NCBI RefSeq assembly: GCF_040645615.1
Contig: NZ_JBEYYO010000010.1
Coordinates: 1-64,000 of the forward strand
Direction of reading: 5' to 3'
From: Glycomyces sp040645615
GTDB taxonomy: Bacteria; Actinomycetota; Actinomycetes; Mycobacteriales; Micromonosporaceae
DNA: 64,000 nt
The position numbers and the translations under genes were made by a program. The notes under the pieces were generated by a model. That model ran no database searches, was not told the origin of the DNA, and saw only the letters and a list, made by a program, of their open reading frames with translations. Below, piece by piece: positions 1 to 7,422 of this stretch (positions are counted from its first letter, which is position 1; each line of letters begins with the position of its first letter).

Positions 1-86
1 GGCGGCGGGCGGCGGGCGGCGGGCGGCGGGCGGCGGGCGGCGGGCGGCGGGCGGCGGGCGGCGGGCGGCGGGCGGCGGGCGGCGGC
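1..86. repeat. 7-bp tandem repeat (GGCGGGC)n
   Basis: The window opens in about twelve head-to-tail copies of the heptamer GGCGGGC. They are almost perfect and decay into GGCGGCG near position 86. The array probably continues to the left of the window. No convincing coding frame runs through it. Such arrays expand and contract by slippage and are often collapsed in short-read assemblies, so the copy number is uncertain. Confidence 0.9.
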
Positions 87-92
87 GAGAGT

Positions 93-395
93 ATGTCGTA
101 CCTTCGCGCGATCATTGCAACCGGGGGCAGTCGAGTTCGGACACGCCCGACCGCAGGGGTCGACACACGCACCCGGGCGTGTCGCGACACAGTCGCCCCC
201 GAATCAATGATCGCGCGGTGGTACGACATCGCCCCGAAGCGAGCGACACTCGCACGCGCGAGCGGGGGCCGGGGCGGCAGCGGTAACGGCAGCGGCAGCG
301 GCAGCGGCAGCGGCAGCGGCAGCGAGTGTCGGTGGCTCGCGCGATCATTCGAACCGGGGGCGCTCGTGTCGCGACACGCCCGAGCGCGGGGGTCG
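93..395. repeat. Intergenic inverted/direct repeat cluster with GGCAGC hexamer array
   Basis: This stretch holds no believable gene. Its left arm at 93-128 (ATGTCGTACC, then CGCGCGATCATTG, then CGGGGGC) returns as an imperfect reverse complement at 195-229, giving a large inverted repeat. A direct, roughly three-quarters identical copy of the left arm and its flank lies at 335-395. GTGTCGCGACAC-type 12-bp palindromes occur near 178-190 and at 366-377. Between the copies, 274-324 is a short (GGCAGC)n array. Related cores recur at 50.5 kb. This looks like a dispersed palindromic intergenic element rather than a transposon, since no transposase or target duplication is visible. Confidence 0.7.
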
Positions 396-467
396 GCGCC
401 GCGTGTGGTGGCGGCTTCGGCCGGAGATGCGCGGCAGCGATGCTGAACCACCTGCCGAATACGGAGA

Positions 468-493
468 CGGCCCCGGGGCAAACCCCGGGGCCG
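468..493 (-). terminator. Terminator of the DEAD-box helicase gene
   Basis: A perfect 11-bp stem (CGGCCCCGGGG, loop CAAA, CCCCGGGGCCG) lies 16 bases beyond the helicase stop codon on the minus strand. It is followed by a weak T-containing tract (GAATAAG region). Strong GC hairpins with poor U-tracts are usual for actinobacterial intrinsic terminators. Confidence 0.75.
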
Positions 494-508
494 CTTATTC
501 GTCAGTGC

Positions 509-2590
509 TTACCAGCGGTCACGACGTTCGCGGTCGCCTCGGAAGCCGCCGCGTTCGCCGCCCTCGCGGTTGCCGTAGCCGCCGCGGCCTCGGTCGTTGC
601 CGTAGCCGCCGCCTTCACGGTTGCCCCGGAAGCCGCCGCGGTCGTTGCCGCCGCTGTAGCCGCCTCGGCCGCGCTCGCCGTAGCCGCCGCCGCGGTTGTC
701 ACGGTCGCCATAGCCACCGCGCGAACCGCCGTAGCCGCCGCGGTTGTCACGGTCGCCGTAGCCGCCGCCTTCACGGTTGCCCCGGTAGCCGCCGCGGTCG
801 CCGCCTTCACGGTTCCCACGGTAACCGCCACGGTCACCGCCCTCGCGGTTGCCCCGGTACCCACCTCGGTCACCGCCCTCGCGGTTGCCGCGATATCCAC
901 CGCGGTCGCCGCCTTCACGGTTCCCTCGATAACCGCCACGGTCGCCGCCGCCTCGGTTGCCATAGCCGCCGCGACGGTCGTCGCGCTCGCGGCGCGGGCC
1001 GCGGTCGCGGGACTTCGACGGGCCTTCGATGATCTCCTTCTCGGCCTGCTCGCGAAGGCGGGTGGCCTCGGTGCGCAGGCCCGCGGCGTCCTCCTTCAGG
1101 CGCTCGATCTGACGCTCGAGGCGCTTGACCTCGTCGTCGTTGCGAGTCGCCTGGTGCTCGGCCGAGACCGCGCGCAGGTCGGTGAAGTTGCGCGCGCCCA
1201 TGAGCTCGGTGAGCTCGGGGTCGAAGTTGTCGTTCACGTAGTGGCGCTTGGCGTCCACTCCGGCGCGCTCGATCAGGCTGAACATGCTGCGGTTCTGGTG
1301 CGGGAGCACGAGAGTCGCCACGTGGCCCGACTGCCCGGCGCGCGCCGTGCGGCCCGCGCGGTGCAGGTAGTCCTTGTGGGTCTTGGGCGGGTCGACGTGG
1401 AGGACCATGTCGACGCCGTCGACGTGGATGCCGCGCGCGGCGACGTCGGTGCAGACCAGCGCGTCCAGGCGGCCGTTCTTGAAACGGTCGAGGACCTTGG
1501 AGCGGTCGACCTGCGACATGCCGCCGTGGAGGCCCTCGGCGTTGACGCCGGACTCGCGCAGCTCGTCGGCGATGCGGTCGACGGCCAGCTGGGTCCGCAC
1601 GAACACCATCGTCAGGCCCGGGCGGGCCGCGACGGCGGCGGTCATGGTGGCCTTGTCCCTCGGGCCGATGAGCATGAGGTGGTGGGTCATGGTGGTGACC
1701 GAGCCGGCGGGCGGGTCGACCGAGTGCGTGACCGGGTCGGTCAGGTACTTCTTGACCAGGACGTCGATCTCCTGCTCCAGAGTGGCGGAGAACAGCATGC
1801 GCTGGCCGCCCTCGGGGAGCTGGTCGAACAGCTCCTGGACCTCGGGCAGGAAGCCCATGTCGGCCATCTGGTCGGCCTCGTCGAGCACGGCCAGTTCGAC
1901 CTCGTCGAGCGAGCACTCGCCGCGGCGGATCAGGTCGCGCAGGCGGCCGGGGGTGGCGACGAGCATGTCGACCCCGGCGCGGAGCGCGTCGATCTGGCGC
2001 GAGAACGCGGTGCCGCCGCACACGACCTTCATGTCGATGCCGACGGCGTCGCCGAAGGTCTGGAGCGAGTCGGCGACCTGGATGGCCAGTTCGCGGGTGG
2101 GCGTCAGGATGATCGCCCGCGGGTGCTTGGCCCGGGTGCGACCGCCCGCGGCGAGGCGGGCGAGGGCCGGGAGGCCGAAGGCGAGGGTCTTGCCCGAGCC
2201 GGTCTGGCCGCGGCCGAGGACGTCGCGTCCGGCGACGGCGTCGGGGATCGTGGCGGCCTGGATCGGGAAGGGCGTGAGGATGCCCCGCTCGGCCAGCGCG
2301 GCGGTGATCTTCTCGGGGAGGCCGAGGTCTTCGAAGGTGGGGCCGGTGTAGACGGGGACCTCGTCGGTCTCGACGGTGAACTCCTCGGCGGGGGCCTCGG
2401 TGGTCTCGGGGGCGGTCGCGGCGGGGGCCGCGGTCGCTTCCGCAGTGGTCTCGGCCGGGGTCTCGGCGGCGGGGGCGGCCTCGGGGGCGCTCACCTCTGC
2501 GGCCGGTGCGGCCTGGGGGGTTTCGGTGGTTTCGGGTGCGGTGTCCGGTGCACTGATGGCAGCGTCGGGCACAGTCGGGTCAATAGTCAT
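509..2590 (-). CDS. DEAD-box ATP-dependent RNA helicase with RGG-like tail
   Basis: A 693-residue superfamily 2 RNA helicase that unwinds RNA duplexes using ATP; in actinobacteria such proteins act in ribosome assembly, RNA decay and cold adaptation. An Ala/Pro/Thr/Glu-rich acidic leader (residues 1-80) precedes the Q motif (FPIQ, about 107). Motif I is GQTGSGKT (128-135), Ia is PTRELA, II is DEAD (237-240), III is SAT (about 268), and VI is HRAGRTARAG. After the second RecA domain come a charged coiled-coil stretch and a long tail of GGDRGGYRGNRE-type repeats that probably binds RNA. Start: the frame is open to 2629, but ATG 2590 has GGAAGG six bases upstream and is preferred. The gene stands alone and ends at a strong hairpin. 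The family is certain; the specific substrate cannot be read from sequence. Confidence 0.95.
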   Translation of the reverse strand: MTIDPTVPDAAISAPDTAPETTETPQAAPAAEVSAPEAAPAAETPAETTAEATAAPAATAPETTEAPAEEFTVETDEVPVYTGPTFEDLGLPEKITAALAERGILTPFPIQAATIPDAVAGRDVLGRGQTGSGKTLAFGLPALARLAAGGRTRAKHPRAIILTPTRELAIQVADSLQTFGDAVGIDMKVVCGGTAFSRQIDALRAGVDMLVATPGRLRDLIRRGECSLDEVELAVLDEADQMADMGFLPEVQELFDQLPEGGQRMLFSATLEQEIDVLVKKYLTDPVTHSVDPPAGSVTTMTHHLMLIGPRDKATMTAAVAARPGLTMVFVRTQLAVDRIADELRESGVNAEGLHGGMSQVDRSKVLDRFKNGRLDALVCTDVAARGIHVDGVDMVLHVDPPKTHKDYLHRAGRTARAGQSGHVATLVLPHQNRSMFSLIERAGVDAKRHYVNDNFDPELTELMGARNFTDLRAVSAEHQATRNDDEVKRLERQIERLKEDAAGLRTEATRLREQAEKEIIEGPSKSRDRGPRRERDDRRGGYGNRGGGDRGGYRGNREGGDRGGYRGNREGGDRGGYRGNREGGDRGGYRGNREGGDRGGYRGNREGGGYGDRDNRGGYGGSRGGYGDRDNRGGGYGERGRGGYSGGNDRGGFRGNREGGGYGNDRGRGGYGNREGGERGGFRGDRERRDRW
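774..955 (-). repeat. 36-bp coding minisatellite in the helicase tail
   Basis: Within the helicase gene, about five consecutive 36-bp units encode GGDRGGYRGNRE. Degenerate relatives (GGYGDRDNRGG, GGFRGNREGGG) continue towards the C-terminus. The units differ mostly at synonymous positions. That argues for selection on the RGG/RGY-like protein repeat rather than very recent slippage. Confidence 0.85.
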
Positions 2591-2812
2591 GGTTCGCCTT
2601 CCGCGAGAACGACTTCGTGAGTGACGCACGTTCCGCGGATAATTCGATTCACCATGAGCCGACGGTGATGGGGCGGGACGCGCCTGATCGGGCCACTATG
2701 AGGGCCAGCTAATGACAATAGCCGACCGAGGGCGGCTGTCGCCACCTACTCGGCCGACTTGTGCCTGGAGACACCATTTCCGCGGCTTCGCCGCGCGTGA
2801 GGGAGTCGGGTG

Positions 2813-3847
2813 TCACGACTCGGCTTTGTAGAGGAACTCCCCGATCGCGTCGACGATCTCGTACCCGAGGGTGACGTTGATGCCGATCATGGGGGCGTTA
2901 ACATCCGCGTTGTCGGTCCAGATGCGACGGACGCCGGGGAAGTTCTCGCGGACCAGGAGCAGGTTCTCGAGTTTGAGCAGGAGTCCGAGGCGGTGGCCGC
3001 GGTGGTCCTTGTCCACGATGGTGATGCCTTGGAAGGCTTCGGGATAGGTGTGGTCGTCGTAGCAGAACACGGCGGTGTTGGCGACCACTTCGCCGCTGGC
3101 GCGGTGGCGGGCCACGGTCTGGACGGGGATGACGCCCATGGCCTCGTTGCGTTCGGCCTTGGCCTGCTTGAGTTCGACGTCGATGTGCTCGGGTTCGAGT
3201 TCGAGGTCGCCCAGGGGGACTTCGGCGAGGATCGTGGAGTCGATCCGGGCCATGGTCTCCATGAGCTCGTCGGGGGTGCGGCCGATCCAGGAGATGATCT
3301 CGTAGTCCTCGCCGGCGGCGGTGCGGGCCTGAGCGAGGAGGTCCTGCTCGACGGCGGGGTCGAGGGCGTCCACGGCGCAGCTGCGGTTGATCGAGGTGAG
3401 CGCGAGCTTGAGGCCGCGCTTTTCGAGGAACCGCTGGCCCTCGTCGGAGCGCTTGACGCCGTCTTCCCAGGTCATTCGGGTCTGGACGGAGAGGTCGGTG
3501 CGGCCTTCGGCGCGGCCGAGGGCGATGAAGTGGTCGTAGAGGGCGGTGCCGACGCCGCGGCGGCGCAGGTCGGGGCGGACGTAGATGTCGGCCCAGCCGA
3601 AGTGGAGGTTCTCGCGGCTCGGCAGGCCGATTTCCAGCAGGCCCGCGACTTCGCCGTCGAGTTCGGCGACGAAGGTGAGGTGGCGTTCGTCGGGTGGAGG
3701 GTAGGACAGTCCTGCGATGAACTTGCCGCGGTGGTGGGCGGGGCTCTCGGGGCAGTCGGCCTCGTGGGCGGCGCGGAGGACCTCGAAGGCTCCGGCGACG
3801 AGGTCGCCGTCGGCGGGGTCGAGTTCGCGGATGGTGGCTTCAGTCAT
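2813..3847 (-). CDS. GNAT-family acetyltransferase with two GNAT domains (paralogue 1)
   Basis: A 344-residue protein with two tandem Gcn5-related acetyltransferase folds, each expected to bind acetyl-CoA. The N-terminal domain has the pyrophosphate-binding loop RRRGVGTAL and the C-terminal domain has DHRGHRLGLLLK. The ending IWTDNADVNAPMIGIN..LGY is nearly shared with the next gene, so the two are tandem paralogues. The layout resembles mycothiol synthase (MshD) and other actinobacterial double-GNAT enzymes, but no substrate can be assigned. Start: the frame stays open to a TTG at 3883. ATG 3847 is preferred because it lies just downstream of a CACACTG..CCC element that also precedes the start of the paralogue, suggesting a leaderless mRNA. 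No Shine-Dalgarno sequence is visible. Confidence 0.85.
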   Translation of the reverse strand: MTEATIRELDPADGDLVAGAFEVLRAAHEADCPESPAHHRGKFIAGLSYPPPDERHLTFVAELDGEVAGLLEIGLPSRENLHFGWADIYVRPDLRRRGVGTALYDHFIALGRAEGRTDLSVQTRMTWEDGVKRSDEGQRFLEKRGLKLALTSINRSCAVDALDPAVEQDLLAQARTAAGEDYEIISWIGRTPDELMETMARIDSTILAEVPLGDLELEPEHIDVELKQAKAERNEAMGVIPVQTVARHRASGEVVANTAVFCYDDHTYPEAFQGITIVDKDHRGHRLGLLLKLENLLLVRENFPGVRRIWTDNADVNAPMIGINVTLGYEIVDAIGEFLYKAES

Positions 3848-3900
3848 GGGGTCAGTGTGGACAGGTGTCGGGATCTGCGGCAACCGAATTACGAACTCGG

Positions 3901-3924
3901 CGGGCGCCCCGCTCGGGGCGCCCG
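3901..3924 (-). terminator. Terminator between the two GNAT genes
   Basis: A perfect inverted repeat (CGGGCGCCCCG, then CT, then CGGGGCGCCCG) sits directly after the stop codon of the upstream GNAT gene on the minus strand. It separates the two paralogues, which are therefore probably transcribed independently, each from its own leaderless promoter. Confidence 0.7.
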
Positions 3925-3932
3925 CGGGCCGG

Positions 3933-4952
3933 TCAGGCGAGCTTGCGCTGGTAGTCGGCGTTGGCGTCGACGGTGGTGTAGCCCATGAGCTCGTTGATGG
4001 CGATCATGTGGGCGTTGACGTCGGCGTTGTCGGTCCAGATGTGCGCGAGGTCGGGGAAGGTCGCGCGCAGTTGGCGGAGGTTCGCGAGTTTGACGAGCAG
4101 GCCGAGGCGGTGGCCGCGGTGGCCGGGGTCGACGATGGTGATGCCCTGGTGGCCGTTGACCTCGTCGCCTTCGTCGACGGCGACGGCGGTCCAGGCCACG
4201 ACTTCGCCGGTGGCGCTCTCGACGGCCACGGTGTGGGACCAGCGGCGGCCTTCGACCGCGTAGACCGCTTCCTTGGCGCGGAGCTTCTCGGGGGTCATGG
4301 CCTCGGGGGCCATCTCGATCTCGCCGAGGGGGATCTCGCTGACGATCATGGTCTCCATGCGGCACATGGTGTCCACGAGGTCGTCGGGGGTCGCGCCGAT
4401 CCACTGGCGGACCTCGTAGGCGTCGCCGGCCTTGGCGAGGGCCTCGTCGAAACGTCGGGCCTCTTCATCGGCGCCGAGGGGGTCGACGGGGCTGCGGCGG
4501 TTGACGGTGGTGAGGGCGAGCTCGTAGTCGCGGCGGGCCAGCGCGGCCGCGCCGATCCCCTCGCGCGCGGGGCCGCCTTCCCAGTAGACGGGGACGGAGG
4601 TGAGGGCGGTGGTGCGCCCGTCGGCGGCGCAGCGGCGCTCGACGAGGTCGAGCAGGGCCGCGCCGTGGCCTTGGCGGCGGTGCTTGGGGTGGACGATGAT
4701 GTCGAAGAACGCGAGTTCGGTGTTCTCGTCGGTGAAGTACGCGATGCGGGCGTAGCCGACCAGGACGTCGCCTTCGAGGGCGGCGAACCAGTGCTTCTCG
4801 CGCCCGGGGAAGGCGTGGGTGAAGGTGGTCTTGAAGAACCGCTCGGTCTGGGAGGGGTTCTCGGGGGTGTCGGCGTCGTGCGCCGCGGCGATGAGCGCGA
4901 AGGCCTGATCGATCAGATCGGGACGCTTGGCGTCGAATTCGATGATTTCCAC
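3933..4952 (-). CDS. GNAT-family acetyltransferase with two GNAT domains (paralogue 2)
   Basis: A 339-residue double-GNAT acetyltransferase. Acetyl-CoA loops are visible as HRRQGHGAALL in the first domain and GHRGHRLGLLVK in the second. The closing segment IWTDNADVNAHMIAINELMGY matches the neighbouring gene, so the pair arose by tandem duplication and has since diverged strongly. The GTG start at 4952 is preceded by CACACTGGGCCC. This is the same element that precedes the paralogue's start and may be a -10 region of a leaderless transcript. The substrate is unknown; amine or aminoglycoside-like small molecules and mycothiol-type intermediates are possibilities by family only. The gene diverges from the ECF sigma factor at 5112. 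Confidence 0.85.
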   Translation of the reverse strand: MEIIEFDAKRPDLIDQAFALIAAAHDADTPENPSQTERFFKTTFTHAFPGREKHWFAALEGDVLVGYARIAYFTDENTELAFFDIIVHPKHRRQGHGAALLDLVERRCAADGRTTALTSVPVYWEGGPAREGIGAAALARRDYELALTTVNRRSPVDPLGADEEARRFDEALAKAGDAYEVRQWIGATPDDLVDTMCRMETMIVSEIPLGEIEMAPEAMTPEKLRAKEAVYAVEGRRWSHTVAVESATGEVVAWTAVAVDEGDEVNGHQGITIVDPGHRGHRLGLLVKLANLRQLRATFPDLAHIWTDNADVNAHMIAINELMGYTTVDANADYQRKLA

Positions 4953-5111
4953 GGGCCCAGTGTGACGTGTGGGGGCGAGCGCATCAATCGCAAATTTCCG
5001 TATGGGCCGTTCGGCTGATGATGCTCGGCCGTTCGTAGGATGCGGAGGTGGGCCACGCTGCCCGTCTAGCTAGGTACCCACACCTTTTCTCTTCACGGAA
5101 CGGAGCCGATC

Positions 5112-5705
5112 GTGAGCGGACCCACCGCCCCTTCAGGGGCACCGCCGACGCGGCAGACCGAGTTCGAGGACTTCGTCAGAGCCCGCTCCGGGGCGCTGTG
5201 CGCCGCGGCGTACCTGCTCACCGGCGACCGCGGCCTCGCCGAAGACCTCGTGCAGGACGCCCTGGCCCGCACCTGGCGGTCCTGGAAGCGCCTGCACCGC
5301 ACCGCCAACGCGGAGGCCTACACCAGGCGCACCATGTACCACCTGCACGTCAGCCGCTGGCGGCGCAGGAAGGTCGCCGAGATCACCAGCGAGGAGCTGC
5401 CCGAGCGGGCCGACGAGAGCGGCGACGAGTCCGAGACGGCCCTGCGGGTCGCCGTCCACGCCGCGCTGCTGTCGCTGCCGGCGAACCAGAGAGCCGCGAT
5501 CGTGCTGCGGTACTTCGAGGACCACACCGAGGCCAGCGCGGCGGCGATCCTCGACTGCCCGGTGACGACGTTGCGGTCGCGGGTCCAGCGGGGGCTGCGG
5601 CGGCTGCGGCGGTCCTTCCCCGATCTGGTGCTCGGTTTCGCCGAGGCGCCGACCGCCGCTTGGGAGCGGGAATTCGAGCACGCGAGAGGAGAGTCCAATG
5701 AATGA
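5112..5705 (+). CDS. ECF sigma factor, SigE-like actinobacterial family
   Basis: A 197-residue extracytoplasmic-function sigma factor that would direct RNA polymerase to a small stress or envelope regulon. Region 2 spans about residues 17-85 (LLTGDRGLAEDLVQDALARTW contacts core polymerase and the -10). Region 4 spans about 113-168 (LSLPANQRAAIVLRYFEDH, then the HTH VTTLRSRVQRGLRRLR). The GTG start has GGAG seven bases upstream. The gene overlaps the following membrane-protein gene by eight bases (ATGAATGA). This coupling is typical of sigma factors and their regulators, so the next product is the natural candidate for an anti-sigma factor. No classical ZAS zinc motif is seen there. Confidence 0.92.
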   Translation: MSGPTAPSGAPPTRQTEFEDFVRARSGALCAAAYLLTGDRGLAEDLVQDALARTWRSWKRLHRTANAEAYTRRTMYHLHVSRWRRRKVAEITSEELPERADESGDESETALRVAVHAALLSLPANQRAAIVLRYFEDHTEASAAAILDCPVTTLRSRVQRGLRRLRRSFPDLVLGFAEAPTAAWEREFEHARGESNE

Positions 5706-6873
5706 CTCGATTCGTGAAGTACTGCAAGGGATCGCCTCGGACGGCTCCGCTCCGTCCGATGACCTGGCGGCCGGGGCGTACAAACGGGCCCGGCGCATCG
5801 GCAGGCAGCGCATGGCGGTCGTGGCGGGACTCGCCGTGGTCGCGGTGGCCGCGGTCAGCGTGGGCGGGGTGGCCCTCGCGGGGATGAACGATACGACCGA
5901 GCCGCCCCCGGCGATCAACCCGACGACCGAGGCGCCGACCGAACCGGAGGAGACCTTCCAGGAGGACGAGGACCCCGACGAGGGCCAGGGCGGTGAGATC
6001 GACTGCGAGCGGCCTGCGAGCGACTGGTCGGGCTGGGGCGACTCGGACTCGATGCGGCCGCTGACCGAACTGCCCGAGGAACTGTACGTGCTGCTCGGCT
6101 CGAACGAGATGCCGCTGATGCAGGTCCACCGCTACGACGGCGCGGGCAACGAGTACGTGATCGAAGGCGAGACCTACCGGCCGCGGATCGCACCCGACGG
6201 GAACCGGTATGTCACGGCCATGGACTGCTCAGGTGGCATCAATCTGCTCGACGACGCTGCCGAAGGCTTGGCGAGCATCGGCATCGACTCGATGTACTGC
6301 ACGCCGTCGTGGTCTCCGGACTCCAACTTCGTCACGATCACCACGCCGTCGCCTGATTTCGACGACCGCTACCTGCTGAACCTGGAGACCGGGGAGCAGA
6401 CCGAGCTGCCCGAAGAGGTCTCGTGCTCACCGGTCTGGTCGGGGGACGGGCAGTACCTGGTGGACTTCAACGTCGCGATGCGCCCTGACGGCTCGGATCG
6501 AGTCGACTTCCCGGCGGCGGCGACGTGGAGCACCGATAGCGAACTCCCTGGCCTGTCCGGGGTCTCGGCCGACCTGGGCCGGGCGTGCCTGCAGATGTAC
6601 GACGCCGAATACGGGGCGTCGGGCCACATCAGCCCGTGGCGGTGCGACAAGTACGTGGACACCGCGACCGGTGAGGAACTGGAGCTGCCGGTGGCCACCG
6701 AAGGCGACGTGCACGTGGTGTTCCTGGTCGACGGGGCGATGATCGTGGGCGACCAGGTGGGCGACCGTCTCGACGTGACGCTCGTGTCTGCGTCCGGATC
6801 GGTCCTGGACGAGCGTGTGCTCGACGTCGGCACGTGGACCACGGCGCAGATCGAGGGGTACTACACCGGCTGA
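5698..6873 (+). CDS. Single-pass membrane protein co-transcribed with the sigma factor
   Basis: A 391-residue protein not assignable to a named family. It has a short cytoplasmic N-terminus (1-37) and one transmembrane helix (about 39-62). A Thr/Pro/Glu-rich linker (65-105) leads to a large extracytoplasmic region with several cysteines and TolB-like beta-propeller phrases such as SWSPDSNFV. The eight-base overlap with the sigma gene and the one-helix topology suggest it anchors or senses for that sigma factor. The short N-terminal segment shows no HxxxCxxC anti-sigma motif, so the role is inference from position. The operon ends at the hairpin at 6902. Confidence 0.75.
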   Translation: MNDSIREVLQGIASDGSAPSDDLAAGAYKRARRIGRQRMAVVAGLAVVAVAAVSVGGVALAGMNDTTEPPPAINPTTEAPTEPEETFQEDEDPDEGQGGEIDCERPASDWSGWGDSDSMRPLTELPEELYVLLGSNEMPLMQVHRYDGAGNEYVIEGETYRPRIAPDGNRYVTAMDCSGGINLLDDAAEGLASIGIDSMYCTPSWSPDSNFVTITTPSPDFDDRYLLNLETGEQTELPEEVSCSPVWSGDGQYLVDFNVAMRPDGSDRVDFPAAATWSTDSELPGLSGVSADLGRACLQMYDAEYGASGHISPWRCDKYVDTATGEELELPVATEGDVHVVFLVDGAMIVGDQVGDRLDVTLVSASGSVLDERVLDVGTWTTAQIEGYYTG

Positions 6874-6901
6874 GACAGGGCCCCTGGGGCCGGACACCAC
6901 A

Positions 6902-6937
6902 GAAGCCGCTGTCCTTCAGATGAAGGGCAGCGGCTTC
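6902..6937. terminator. Bidirectional terminator between the sigma operon and csp
   Basis: A 15-bp stem (GAAGCCGCTGTCCTT paired with AAGGGCAGCGGCTTC, one wobble) around a six-base loop lies between two convergent genes. It can serve both. Confidence 0.8.
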
Positions 6938-6949
6938 GGCTCTAGTTGC

Positions 6950-7153
6950 TTAGAGAGCGCGCAGGTTAGCGGCCTGCGGGCCCTTCTTGCCCTGCTCCAC
7001 GTCGAACTCCACGCGCTGGTTCTCTTCCAGGGAGCGGTAGCCGTTCCCGGTGATCGCGGTGAAGTGGACGAAGATGTCCGGGCCGTCGCCATCAGGAGCG
7101 ATGAAGCCGAAGCCCTTGTCGGAGTTGAACCACTTAACGGTGCCTTGCGCCAT
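6950..7153 (-). CDS. Cold-shock protein (CspA family)
   Basis: A 67-residue single-domain cold-shock protein of the usual family length. It binds single-stranded RNA and DNA and acts as an RNA chaperone. The nucleic-acid-binding patches RNP1 (KGFGFI) and RNP2 (IFVHF) are intact, and the start MAQGTVKWFN is canonical. ATG 7153 has AAGGAA about nine bases upstream. The gene is preceded by a long AT-richer leader (7154-7422) and ends at a shared hairpin. Actinobacteria carry several paralogues, so a specific number (cspA, B, C) cannot be given. Confidence 0.97.
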   Translation of the reverse strand: MAQGTVKWFNSDKGFGFIAPDGDGPDIFVHFTAITGNGYRSLEENQRVEFDVEQGKKGPQAANLRAL

Positions 7154-7422
7154 TACTGTATTTCCTTGCGATGTTGATTTTCAGACCCGCCGCCTGCCCT
7201 AACCTGGGGGTTTACTCCTGGGTGGACAACCCGGCGTGATGGTCCGAGATGTGCCGCCATTGCTGGCGCTTCACCAATCCGGTGCTTTCGAACCGAACTG
7301 GCCTCTGGACACTACAGTACCCCTGCTTTCCTGAAACCTGGCAGCACAAAATTTTCCTCACATTCGGGGTGCGCGACCTGCGATTTCACAACGCGCCCCC
7401 CATTGAATGTGATTCAGCACAC
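7154..7422 (-). promoter_or_regulatory. Long upstream leader of the cold-shock gene
   Basis: About 270 bases without a gene separate csp from the end of the upstream ABC exporter gene. The stretch is clearly richer in A/T than its surroundings (for example 7348-7360, AAAATTTTCCTC). It must hold the csp promoter. A TACTGT hexamer on the minus strand near 7310-7315 could be a -10, with no good -35. Cold-shock mRNAs commonly have long structured leaders, so most of the stretch may be 5' UTR. Confidence 0.5.

Noticed and set aside
326..2620. A 764-residue plus-strand frame opposite the DEAD-box helicase
   Set aside because: Repetitive Ala/Val-rich and Gly/Asp-rich composition with no motif. It mirrors the codon bias of the real minus-strand helicase.
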